NCBI RefSeq assembly: GCF_028640845.1
Contig: NC_080542.1
Location: 149,543,298 to 149,607,297, forward strand
DNA from: Ahaetulla prasina
Taxonomy: Eukaryota; Chordata; Lepidosauria; Squamata; Colubridae
Direction of reading: 5' to 3'
DNA: 64,000 nt
This document shows, piece by piece, positions 55,126-64,000 of this stretch. Position 1 is the first letter of the stretch; every line of letters begins with the position of its first letter. The translations under genes were made by a program, and so were the position numbers. The notes below the pieces were generated by a model. That model worked only from the letters and a program-made list of their open reading frames with translations, was not told where the DNA came from and ran no database searches.

Positions 55126-55785
55126 TTGAGTCTGTCATTTGCACCTCTATAACTGTCTGGGTCGGTTCTGCAACCCAATAAGACAGACACAGACTTCAGA
55201 GGATAATTAGAACTGCAAAAAAAAAAAAACAATGGCTACCAACCTGCCTTCCATGGAGGACCTGTATACTGCACGAATCAAGAAGAGGGCCGTGAAAATA
55301 TTTACAGATCCCTCACATCCTGGACATAAACTGTTTTGACTCCTACCCTCAAAACGACACTACAGAGCACTGCACACCAAAACAACTAGACACAAGAACA
55401 GTTTTTCCCCGAAGGCCATCACTCTGCTAAACAATTAATTCCCTCAACACTATCAAACCATTTACTAAATCTGCACTACTATTAATCTTCTCATAATTTC
55501 CATCACCAATCTCTTTCCACTTATGACTGTATGACTGTAACTTTGTTGCTGGCAATCCTTATGATTTATATTGATATATTGACCATCAATTGTGTTGTAA
55601 ATGTTGTACCTTAACATAACATAACATAACAACATCAGAGTTGGAAGGGACCTTGGAGGCCTTCTAGTCCAACCCCCTGCCCAGACGTATCTTTTCTTTT
55701 ATGTACACTGAGAGCATATGCACCAAGATAAATTCCTTGTGTGTCCAATCACACTTGGCCAATAAAAAATTCTATTCTATTCTAG
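55126..55785 (+). mobile_element. Rex/CR1-like LINE 3' end with (ATTCT)n tail
   Basis: RIKKRAVKIF, DPSHPGHKLF and SFFPKAITLLNN readings, then 3' UTR and tail ttggccaataaaaaattcta. A CR1 3' end (55628-55685, minus) is nested in the 3' UTR next to an (ACATA)n duplication. Confidence 0.75.
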
Positions 55786-56038
55786 AAAATATGACTTCTG
55801 TAACAGAGTTGTTAATGCTTGGAATCACTACCTGACTGTGGTCTCTTCTCAAAATCCCCAAAGCTTCAACCAAAAATTGTCCACTATTGACCTCCCCCCA
55901 TTCATAAGAGGTCTGTAAGGGGCGTGCATAAGAGCACAAGAGTGCCTACCGTTCCTGTTCTAATGTTCCCTTTGACTGTATCCAATTTCATATAATTATT
56001 TCATGCTTATGCTTATATATATGGTTGTGTTTGACAAA

Positions 56039-56109
<71 letters not shown>

Positions 56110-56110
56110 A
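55786..56110 (+). mobile_element. CR1/L3-like LINE 3' end with (AAAT)n
   Basis: Continuation of the C-terminal text (gaaaatatgacttctgtaac), 3' UTR aaggggcgtgcataag, ending in about 18 AAAT units (56038-56110). Related to 11745-12100. Confidence 0.75.
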
Positions 56111-56397
56111 GTTTCAGGCTCCAACAAGCTTCGCCGTTCCCAGCCTTCCAGAGATCCTGGAGCTCTTCTAAGGCTGCTGGGTCTGCTTGGATCTGGATTC
56201 ACACTCCCTGTGCTGGGCTTATCATGACCCCAAGATCGCCCTGCCCCCTTTCCCAAGATTTGGAGACCCCTCTCAATTCCTGTAGGGGTGACCCTCAAAG
56301 GGGCCGTGGGAAGCCGTTCAGCCTTCCCCACTAATTTGTGGAGATTCAAGTTGCTTGGCAGCGACTCTGTCTGAATTGTCTTTGTGCTCTTCACTCA

Positions 56398-56830
56398 GAA
56401 TAGAACTGGAAGGGACCTCGGAGGTAACAGTAACAGAGTTGGAAGGGACCTTGGAGGTCATCTAGTCCAACCCCCTGCTTACGCAGGAGACCTGTACTAG
56501 GGATTTGAACCACTGAACTGCCGACCTTTCTGATCGTCAAGCTCAGAGTCTTAGTCACTGAGCCACCTATACCAGGTCCGAGAAGGGGCTGACCAGTCTC
56601 TTCTCAAAAGCCTCCAGCGATGGAGCACCCATGACTTTTGGAGGCAAACTCTTCCACTGGTTGATTATTCTTGCTTCGAAGAGAATTTCTCCTCAAATCC
56701 AGGTTGCTTCTCTCCTTGATGAGTTTCCCTCCATTGTTTCCTATGTTGCCTTCTGGTGCTTTGGAAAACAAGTGGACTACCTCTTCCTCAGCGCAGGCCC
56801 CCCAATAGTGAAATACTGTTTTCATGTGTG
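56398..56830 (-). mobile_element. CR1 LINE 3' end with nested SINE head
   Basis: 3' UTR (56398-56485), then a tRNA-like SINE head in minus orientation (56505-56572, gaactgccgacctttc), then CR1 coding end 56825-56580 ([22 protein letters not shown]). Confidence 0.7.
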
Positions 56831-56940
56831 TCTTCCCCCCCCACGGTGCTTTTTTTCTCCAGACTGGCCATTCTTCACCTGTTTTTGTCTACTCATGTGT
56901 ATATTTTAATCATGGGTATCTCCCAGTCATGGGTATAGTC

Positions 56941-57581
56941 CAGTGATGAAATCCTCCACGGATCACCACCGGTTCGCTGCCCGTGCATGCGTGGCACACT
57001 CCCAATGTACCGCGCACGCACAGCGCATGACAAAAGCACAGGGCGTGTACATGTGTAGTGTGTGCCAAATGTGCACTTTGTGCAGAAAAAGAAGACTTCA
57101 CTAGGTAAATTGAACAACAAGGGGTGGGGAAACAGCTTTGCTGTGTGATTTAGCTTCACCAGAAAGCAGGATTTCCAGCTCTCTAGTGAATATAAACCGT
57201 GCGGCACAGCTGATTGTCGGAAATACTGGTTCAGATGAACCGGTAGCTTTTTTAAACTACCGGTTCTCCCGAACTGGTAGATTTTTAACTGCTGGTTCAT
57301 CGGTATTTGTTGCTACTGGTAGTTGTTGTTGCTTGGTTGGTGAGTGCTGGTTTCTGCCTCAGGTAATCTGCACTGTGATTGGTCGCTCTTGGCCCCCACC
57401 TTTTTTTTCCTGTCTACCCTGTGTGCTCTGTGATTTATCTCACAATTTACCTCACAGGGCTCCCATTTCCTGATTAGCTTGTTTGCTGTAAACATAGATG
57501 TGAAATATATTTGTTATATAAAACTACTTCGTTTCTGCATCTATGACTTCAGGTGGACCTTGGCTGCACAATCCCTAACAC
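56941..57581. mobile_element. hAT-like fragment followed by LTR-like unit
   Basis: 56941-57290 has accggttcgctgcccgtg and an inverted ccggtag...ctaccggttc text common to snake hAT MITEs. 57300-57581 (ttggttggtgagtgctgg...tatataaaactac...ccctaaca) is LTR-like with a TATA box and recurs at 58490-58735. Confidence 0.4.
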
Positions 57582-57749
57582 TGATTTTTCAATTATCTGC
57601 TCTTTGGTTCCCCAAATGGGCAATGGATAACACCTAATTCTGCTTTCTCAGTAAGATTTCTCTTCACCAGGGCGATTGGTGTCCCAATCACCCTGTAACA
57701 TCTGTGGAGACAGCCATACCCCAAAACCATAACCATAAAAAATGGTCCT

Positions 57750-58346
57750 TGTGGCGTTTCTCGCGGCCAGCGGGCTCGCCACGAGAGGGTCTGGGCAGTC
57801 CCCGTGCCGGACGGAGTGAGAACAAAGACACGGAGTCCAATTCTCCTCGGGGTGAGCGAGCCCCGAGCTAGCTCGAGACAAACTCTTTTATTGAGGTTTG
57901 TTAGGGGTGGGTTACAGAGATTCAGAAGGCAAGCATGTGATCCTGATTAACCACACATAAATTGACACATTGGGTTGGATATGCATATTATGGCAATATG
58001 TTTGCGAGCACAGCTGAGCAAGCAGTTTTCTTATCATGTCCGGTGTTACCCGGACAGGCTCTGTAGTTAGCATTTCTGAGCAGTTTGCAACAGCAGGTGT
58101 GGATACATTTCTACAGAATGCTCAAATGTAGCGAGACATGGAAACATCACAGTTATGGTTAGGTGGTTGGAACAGGGTATGCAGAAATACACATACAATG
58201 GAGACTTTGTCTGCTTGCTACTTTTTCTTGTACATGATCCAATTCTTAGAAGAATCTACATCTACAAGTTTATGTTGTTTATCTAAGAGATTATATGGCT
58301 AATGCAAAGCAGAATTATCTGACCATTGCCATAATGATTCCCAACA
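57750..58346 (-). mobile_element. ERV solo LTR with target duplication
   Basis: Same family as 739-1386. 597 bp, TG...CA, perfect 6-bp target duplication GGTCCT at 57744-57749 and 58347-58352. No internal sequence, so it formed by LTR-LTR recombination. Six-base duplications are typical of alpha/beta-type integrases. Confidence 0.92.
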
Positions 58347-58489
58347 GGTCCTAAGTCACTTTTTTCAGCACCGTTGTAATTTCGAATGGCCACTAAAGGA
58401 ACTGTTGTAAGTAGAGGACTGCCTGTATTTATGTTGAGAAGCCGCAGCAGTGAAGGGTGATGCAGTGAGCCAAAAACACACAATTAGAA

Positions 58490-58735
58490 TTGATTGGTTG
58501 GTGAGTGCTGGGTCCTGCCTGAGGTAATCTGCACTGTGATTGGTCCCTGTGGGTGTGGAGAGGGAGCTTCCCCCTTTTCCCGCCTTTTTTCTTCTGTCCA
58601 CCCTGTGCACGCTGATTTACCTCACATTTATCTCACAATTTACCTCTCGATGTTCCTATTTGCTTGACTATCTTGTCTGCTGTAAATATAAATGTAAAAT
58701 GTATTGATGTATAAAAAGGTAAAGGTTTCCCTTAA
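58490..58735. repeat. LTR-like unit, second copy
   Basis: Direct relative of 57330-57540. It is interrupted by an L2 tail and a SINE; the tail part resumes at 59246-59345 (tataaaactacaagtttg). It may be the partner LTR of an unclassified element with the ERV solo LTR between them. Confidence 0.35.
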
Positions 58736-58737
58736 TA

Positions 58738-58905
58738 ATAATATAATTTTAATAATAATATTTTAATTTTTATACCGCCCTTCTCCCGAAGGACTCAGGG
58801 CAGTGAACAGCCAAATAAAATACAGTACAATACAATACAATAAAATCACTATTTAAAAAACTTATTCGATATGGCCTATAAATTAAAGTATAAAATACAT
58901 AATAT
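58738..58905 (-). mobile_element. L2 LINE 3' tail
   Basis: tataccgcccttctcccgaa then an A-rich 3' UTR. Confidence 0.65.
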
Positions 58906-59245
58906 AATATAACATACGTGCTAGTCGTTGCCGACTCTAGGGGGTGGTGCTCATCTCCGTTTCAAAGCTGAAGAGCCAGCGCTGTTTGAAGATGTCTCCG
59001 TGGTCATGTGGCCGGCATGATTCAATGCCAAAGGCGCATGGAACACTGTTACCTTCCCACCAAAGTTGGTCCCTATTTTTTCTACTTGCATTTTTATGTG
59101 CTTTTGAACTGCTAGGTTGGCAGAAGCTGGGACAAGTCATAGGAGCTCACCCCGTTACACGGCAGCACTAGGGATTCGAACCGCTGAACTGCCGACCTTT
59201 CGATCGACAAGCTCAACGTCCTAGCCCCTGAGCCACCATGTCCCT
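58906..59245 (-). mobile_element. tRNA-derived squamate SINE, full length
   Basis: Minus-strand tRNA head (the complement of gggattcgaaccgctgaact holds the B box; ccctgagccaccatg is the 5' end) and body gccgactctaggggg...ccggcatgattc. About 340 bp. Confidence 0.8.
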
Positions 59246-59345
59246 TTTATTGATGTATATATATATATATTTATTGATGTATATAAAACTACAAGTTTGA
59301 GTCAGTGTCTCTGACTTCATTGGGACAGTGGCTGCTGAATCCCCT

Positions 59346-59620
59346 TGTTTGTTTGTTTGTTTGTTTGTTTACATTTATACCCCGCCCTTCTCCGAAGACT
59401 CAGGGCGGCTTACAGTGTATAAGGCAATAGTCTCATTCTATTTGTATATTTTTACAAAGTCAACTTATTGCCCCCCCAACAATCTGGGTCCTCATTTTAC
59501 CTACCTTATAAAGGATGGAAGGCTGAGTCAACCTTAGGCCGGGCTCGAACCTGCAGTAATTGCAGGCTACTGTGTTCTTAATAACAGGCTTTTACCAGCG
59601 TGAGCTAAACCGGCCCTAGA
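59346..59620 (-). mobile_element. tRNA/L2-type SINE, full length
   Basis: (TTTG)n tail, accccgcccttctccgaag tail, body cccaacaatctgggtcctc, tRNA head with ctcgaacctgcagt (B box) and gagctaaaccggcccta. Confidence 0.8.
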
Positions 59621-59686
59621 CAGGTTTCCTATGACATGATAAGCATAAGAGCAGCTCTTTGAAAGCTCTCCGTCCGACATCAAGTT

Positions 59687-60380
59687 TGTTGCAATATTAA
59701 GCCATATGAACTCCTTTGAGAAATTGCTTATGTGCAAAAATCAGCATAAGTAACTTTTGAGAGATTGCTTATGTGCAAAGATCAGCATAAGTAAGTCTGG
59801 CTAATTTTATCATGTAAGCAGAAATCTAGTTGTGTGACTCAGGTTGCTGGGACGCCACCAATTAAGGTTCCATCTACTTGGTGGAATTTAATTGGGCGTT
59901 TCAAGGGAAATGTTTTTATATGGAGTTGGGCGACTGTGGAGGTTGAAATCAGGCATCTGGTGCGTCCTGTGTCCATACATTTCACACCATCTAACAGGCC
60001 AAACATACATACATCAAACCAAACCAAATCTGTGATAGCCACAGGACATTCCTTTTCTGATAAGGTTCCGTTCACAAAGCTTCTTAGAAGTTTCTTCTAC
60101 ACACAATTATATGAGATTTATTAACATGCAGGGTTAGGATGTTACAAGATGAATTTGTGTTTGTTACTGTGATTTTGCTACACAAGTCTCTTGATGTTTT
60201 AGAATGTGCCTTTGTTGCCATGTGATTGATGCATGCAAGCCTGTCTTTGATGTAAACGCCTTCTGATAAGAATCCTAATAAAAGGAGAGGCTAGAATTCT
60301 GTTCGACTGCTCTCTCATCTTGAGGAAAACTGCGTGTTTGACTCATTTCCCTCATGAGAAGCCCACCAGATGCTTCGACA
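59687..60380 (+). mobile_element. ERV solo LTR, variant R-U5, with target duplication
   Basis: Starts TGTTGCAATATT and follows the ERV family through U3 (gtaagtctggctaat, catgtaagcagaaatct, acacaattatatgagattta), but carries ~190 bp extra near 59830-60020 and an unrelated R-U5 (ctctctcatcttgaggaa...gcttcgaca). Perfect 6-bp duplication CAAGTT at 59681-59686 and 60381-60386. Confidence 0.88.
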
Positions 60381-60581
60381 CAAGTTAAATTTATTCCAGT
60401 TGGTGGTGTGAACAGGGACCAGCCTCATTTTAGTAAAATGCAATTAGTAGATTTCAGCTTCTTTGGTAAAAATTCAAAGATACCATCTTAGAGAGACCAT
60501 TTCTCTCTCATAAGAACCTAAAAATGGAGATGTTTCTGCAAAGGGAAGGATTTGCGGACAGTTGTAAGCAATCCCCCAGCA

Positions 60582-60961
60582 CAGTGGTGTCAAACTCAAA
60601 GCCAGCAGGCTACATCCAGGCCACAGGCTGCTTAAATCTGGCCTGTGGGGCCAGCCAGGAAATATCAAAGGACCAGCCCAGCGTCTATGCTGGCCAAAAT
60701 GGGCCCTGCGTGACCCATGATGCTGGGGAGGCCAAAAACAGGCCTCACAGGGCCTCTGCGTGGCCCATTTTTGGCCGGCAGAGTGCTGCAGGAGGCCATG
60801 GAGGCCGAAAAGGAGGCACAGGAGGATCGTATGTGCCCCCCATGTCCCATTTTGACCGGCAGGGTACTGCAGGAGGCGTCCATCCCATCTCCCCCCACTC
60901 CGTCTCCCCGAGAACTGCAGTGCAGATCCGTCCCTCAAAGAAATCCAGTTTGACACCCTTG
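60582..60961. mobile_element. hAT-type MITE with target duplication
   Basis: Termini CAGTGGTGTCAAACTC and (inverted) CAAGGGTGTCAAACTG, 380 bp, perfect 8-bp duplication CCCCAGCA at 60574-60581 and 60962-60969. GC-rich interior with ggctgcaggaggcc-like units; no transposase. Confidence 0.88.
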
Positions 60962-61584
60962 CCCCAGCAGATCCCAGTGAGGAAGAGAAAAGGTGAAATG
61001 GAAAAGGCACTAGCCCCCATCATTTTCTGCTTGGAAGACAGCCGGTTAATACATGTAGGTGAGCTAACATCTGCCAGAGGATGCTGGCTTGCCTTCCGCA
61101 GAATTTCTGTAAGTGAGCAGCAAAGCACCATCAGGCACATGGGCCGGGGGTTCGCATGCCTGAGAGGGTGGAGAGGAGGAGGAGGAGGAATGGGAGGAAG
61201 TGTGGAAATAGAATGGCCCATTAGGAGCTGGGGTTGAATACTGAATATTGTCAAAAATTAATTTTTGACAGACCTGAACTTCCTTCAGCCACTTTGGATT
61301 CTCCTGCTTGCTGCTTTAGTATGCGAAGAGACATGCTAAAAGTGAAGATGAACAATGCCAGAATGGAAGGACTAAACAGGGGCTTGCTTTCCAGGCAGAA
61401 AGACTCCCTTCCTGGACCACATGGAGGTGGGGAAGACCCTGAAGTCTGTTCCCCCCCCCCCGAGTAGCTTCCACGTGTTCCGTGTCCCCCTCCTCCAGGA
61501 AGTCAGGGCAACGTCCTGCCTTATGAGCTCATTGTTGCACAGAGCTGTGGTTAGGCTGAGGGCAACCGACCATGCCCACTGTTC

Positions 61585-61849
61585 TCCCCAACTCCCCCCC
61601 CCTTCAAAACACACAACTTCTTCCAGGAGGAGATTTAATACGAAGATTTCAGGTTGCAACAGACATGAATCCGCATTAGGCACTGGAAGATGGCCTAGAA
61701 GAGTACAGAGATCACCTTGCAGGAAACAAGGTGGACCCTGTGGGGAAAACATGGATTCACCCCAGGAAAACAGGAATGGATGAGCAAGAACCTCATGGCT
61801 GCCCTCTCATGATGCTCTTTTGGTATCACAGAGGGAGCAAAGGGGGGAC
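61585..61849. repeat. Duplicated block B2 (empty-site copy)
   Basis: Paralogue of 27103-27158 plus 31694-31960, lacking the Gypsy insertion. Cut at 61850 by the ERV. Upstream 60970-61584 has no supported gene. Confidence 0.65.
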
Positions 61850-62587
61850 TGTGGCTTTTCTCGCGGCCAGCGGGCTCGCCACGAAAGGGTCCAGGCAGTC
61901 CCTGTGCCGGACGGAGTGAGAACGAAGACACGGAGTCCAATTCTCCTCGGGGTGAACGAGCCCCGAGCTAGCTCGAGACAACCCTTTTATTAAGATTAGA
62001 GGTTAGGGGTGGGTTACAGAAGGTAAGCAGGGGAGGTTACATATTAGCATATATTCAACATGTGAACACGTGACTACAAGCACATCCACAAGCCTATGAT
62101 TTTGGGAGAAAGCTCATGATTCTTGGGAGGAGTTTTGCCATGAGGTGGCTCTTTGTTCTCTGCTTATTGCCTACGTGGTACAGTTGCATAGCAATCTACA
62201 CAGACTACAAGGATATCACTCCCACACGTGTCTAAGGCATTCTACAGTTACACTATTCATGAAACATCCTGGCTCTGCTTGTTAACAAATCTCATATAAT
62301 TGTGTGTGGGAGCAACTTCTTTTGAAGCTCTGTGAAGTAAGCCTTATCAGAGAAGGAATGTTCTGTGGCTATCTCAAAGGTGTTGATACATTTACAGGCA
62401 AACATCTTTGCAACCTTGACATCAAACAGATTTCTGCTTACATGATAAAAGTTAGCCAGACTTACCTACCTATGCTGATATTTTTGCACATAAGCAATTT
62501 CTCAAAACTTACTCATGCTTATATTTGCACATAAGTATTTTTATAAACAGTTTCATAAAGGGGTTCATATGGCATAATATTCCAACA
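61850..62587 (-). mobile_element. ERV 3' LTR of the right-edge provirus
   Basis: 738 bp on the minus strand, TGTTGGAATATT...GCCACA, with R-U5 as in 6509-7176 (gagctagctcg). Preceded on its strand by the purine tract at 62588-62606. AATAAA is in cttaataaaag (inverted) near 61985. Confidence 0.92.
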
Positions 62588-62606
62588 TCTCCTCTGTTTT
62601 TATTTT

Positions 62607-62942
62607 TTAGGACCAGACAATCAGTCGCTTTCATGTTGGTGTAAACACAAATGTTAGCCATACTATCCTTGTCTATTTCTTATTCATCAGCCAGGCAGAA
62701 ATTGTTAGGTGCAGTTTGGGTGTAATCATCTTCGAGTTCTTCTCAATGGCCAGTAAAGATAAACTTTTAGAAATTGTTTGAACAAAAATAGGTAGAATAC
62801 AAGGTAAGATTATACATCCTAATGCAATTATATCAACTACAACTATAATAGCTTGTAAACCATATCAAAGTTAAGTCCCTTAGTTTATTCTTTGAGTCCT
62901 GTACAATTCCAGAATGGTCAGCATAAAAGCAGCATTCTTCCT
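62607..62942 (-). pseudogene. env: ERV env transmembrane 3' end
   Basis: On the minus strand: the C-x6-C-C end (gaagaatgctgc near 62931-62942), then membrane anchor and cytoplasmic tail up to the purine tract. It is joined out of frame to the start of env by a large deletion. Confidence 0.75.
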
Positions 62943-63254
62943 TTAAAGCCACACATAACCCCCCTTCTGTTCTGTAGGACCACTTCTAAGAGGGAGGTTA
63001 GAGATTTTTGTCCATTTGTGGCTAATGGTGGTGTCCATCATTATACCATAGTCAAAGTACAGGTCAGGAAACCAGGATCCTGGCACCGCTATGGATGAAG
63101 TGGAGTTCAGGATGTCGAGGTGTGTGTCCAATACTTCCCACGTTAAGTTTTGGGGCTGGTGAGGATTGAGTTGTGCACAGTTAGAGATGTAGGAGGCAAT
63201 GTTCAGTAGCTGAAGGGCAACAGGTAACCACAGTATTCTTCCTAGTTGAGGCAT
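62943..63254 (-). pseudogene. env: ERV env 5' part, truncated by deletion
   Basis: A 103-codon frame. Signal-peptide-like MPQLGRILWLPVALQLL, then NLTWEVLDTH and PGSWFPDLYFD, the style of gammaretrovirus surface-subunit N-termini. After about residue 90 the text joins directly to the transmembrane C-x6-C-C region and stops, so receptor-binding, cleavage and fusion regions are missing. The ATG overlaps the pol end by 13 bases, as in gammaretroviruses. Confidence 0.8.
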
Positions 63255-64000
63255 GACTGAAGGGAACTGTCTTTAACCAAATACGGTCTGGTGTGTCTGG
63301 CTGGAACCCAAAGCACTCGGTCCGGTAGCTGGATGGCTGTGTAACCTCGACCCCAGGTGATGAGATCAGCAGGCCCTCTCCATGTCAGGTCAGGTAATTC
63401 GCGGTAGTATACCTGTGGTTTGGGTAGGGCTGCAGATGGGGGAGAGGAAAAATGTCGCTCTGCAGCGGTCGCGAGCGGTTGTCCAGTTAAGTTTAAAAAA
63501 TTCAACACATAAACAACGATTCAAGGTATCTTGCACTGCTGGGAGACCAGGGACATTTTTCCCCTGTTGTTTGGTGTACCGGTCAAGGGCTGTTTTTAAT
63601 GTCTGGTTGGCGCGTTCTACCAGAGCTTGACCTTGGCTGTTGTATGGAATTCCGAATTTGTGAGTAATGTTCCACCGTCCGCAGAAGTCTGCAAATGCAG
63701 CACTGGTGTAGGTGGGGCCATTATCTGTTTTTAGTTCTTTGGGGCATCCCAGCGATGCAAAGGTCCGAATACAATGATTGATTACATGTTTAGTGGCTTC
63801 TCCCCTTTGAGGGGTGGCCATGATGAAGCCTGAGAAGGTATCCACTGATACATGCAAGAATTTCCATGGAGCAAAGGATGGATATTGAGTAACATCCATT
63901 TGCCAGAGTTGACAGGCCACTGTTCCTCTGGGGTTGACCCCCATCGGAAGAGAGTGACCTTGGCGGCTGCAGGTAGGGCATTGTTGTATGATAGCAGATG
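63242..64000 (-). pseudogene. pol: ERV pol, integrase end (runs off the window)
   Basis: Integrase joins viral DNA ends to the host genome. On the minus strand: CSRQG of the zinc finger at the edge; catalytic D (WQMDVTQ), D (KTDNGPTYTS) and E (GQALVE), with exactly 35 residues between the second D and E. One frame, 63944-63390, then a shift, and the C-terminal part WGRGYTAIQL and WVPARHTRPY to the stop at 63242. Better preserved than the copy at 3900-4590. Confidence 0.88.

Noticed and set aside
60402..60421. ttggtggtgtgaacagggac looks like a tRNA-Lys-type primer site
   Set aside because: The solo LTR ends at 60380 with a confirmed 6-bp duplication at 60381-60386, so this text is host flank; the match is also imperfect.

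Overview
The window reads as squamate reptile, most likely caenophidian snake, nuclear DNA. It is AT-rich, intron-bearing and dominated by interspersed repeats typical of snakes: CR1/L3-type and L2 LINEs, L1 fragments, a Sauria-type SINE with a BovB-like tail, tRNA/L2-type SINEs, Penelope-like elements, hAT and mariner-like MITEs, and many (ATTCT)n/(AATAG)n microsatellites sitting on LINE 3' tails. Only one host gene is well supported: a GIMAP-family GTPase on the minus strand at 45.2-50.2 kb.

Layout. 1-7.2 kb: an endogenous retrovirus (ERV) in the order env 3' end, LTR, tRNA-Trp primer site, gag, pol, env 3' end, LTR, so two proviral units share the middle LTR. 7.2-9.4 kb: minus-strand CR1/L3-like LINE with nested pieces. 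9.4-12.3 kb: an unassigned ORF fragment, an L1 3' end, CR1 ends, a SINE half and an (AT)n run. 12.3-15.8 kb: a nearly full Penelope-like element (minus) with pseudo-LTR repeats. 15.86-20.4 kb: Gypsy (Mag-like) element 1, plus strand. 20.5-24.3 kb: a duplicated unique block, microsatellites and an internally deleted L2. 24.3-27.1 kb: a CR1 (minus) carrying an inserted L2 whose reading frame is fused to CR1. 27.16-31.69 kb: Gypsy element 2 (minus) with LTRs that look identical and a 5-bp target duplication. 32.2-33.8 kb: Gypsy element 3 (minus), pol deleted and a SINE at the break. 34-37 kb: a mariner-like MITE and nested LINE pieces. 37-44.7 kb: AT-rich, probably two minus-strand L1 copies with GC-rich 5' ends, one with a diverged tandem array. 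45.2-53.1 kb: the GIMAP gene, its introns full of MITEs (one hAT element holds a captured coiled-coil coding segment), and an upstream CpG-rich block with an ISRE-like motif. 53.3-57.6 kb: low-complexity DNA, LINE and MITE pieces. 57.75-60.4 kb: two solo LTRs of the ERV family with perfect 6-bp target duplications. 61.85-64 kb: the 3' half of another provirus of the same family on the minus strand, running out of the window.

How the parts relate. The ERV copies share one family with an unusual mix: a tRNA-Trp primer site, pol resembling alpha/betaretroviruses and an env of gammaretrovirus type. Two blocks outside the repeats occur twice (10.64 and 20.53 kb; 27.10+31.69 and 61.59 kb), which suggests local segmental duplication around the GIMAP gene followed by heavy retroelement invasion. 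All coding calls in mobile elements are from visible motifs; no database search was possible.
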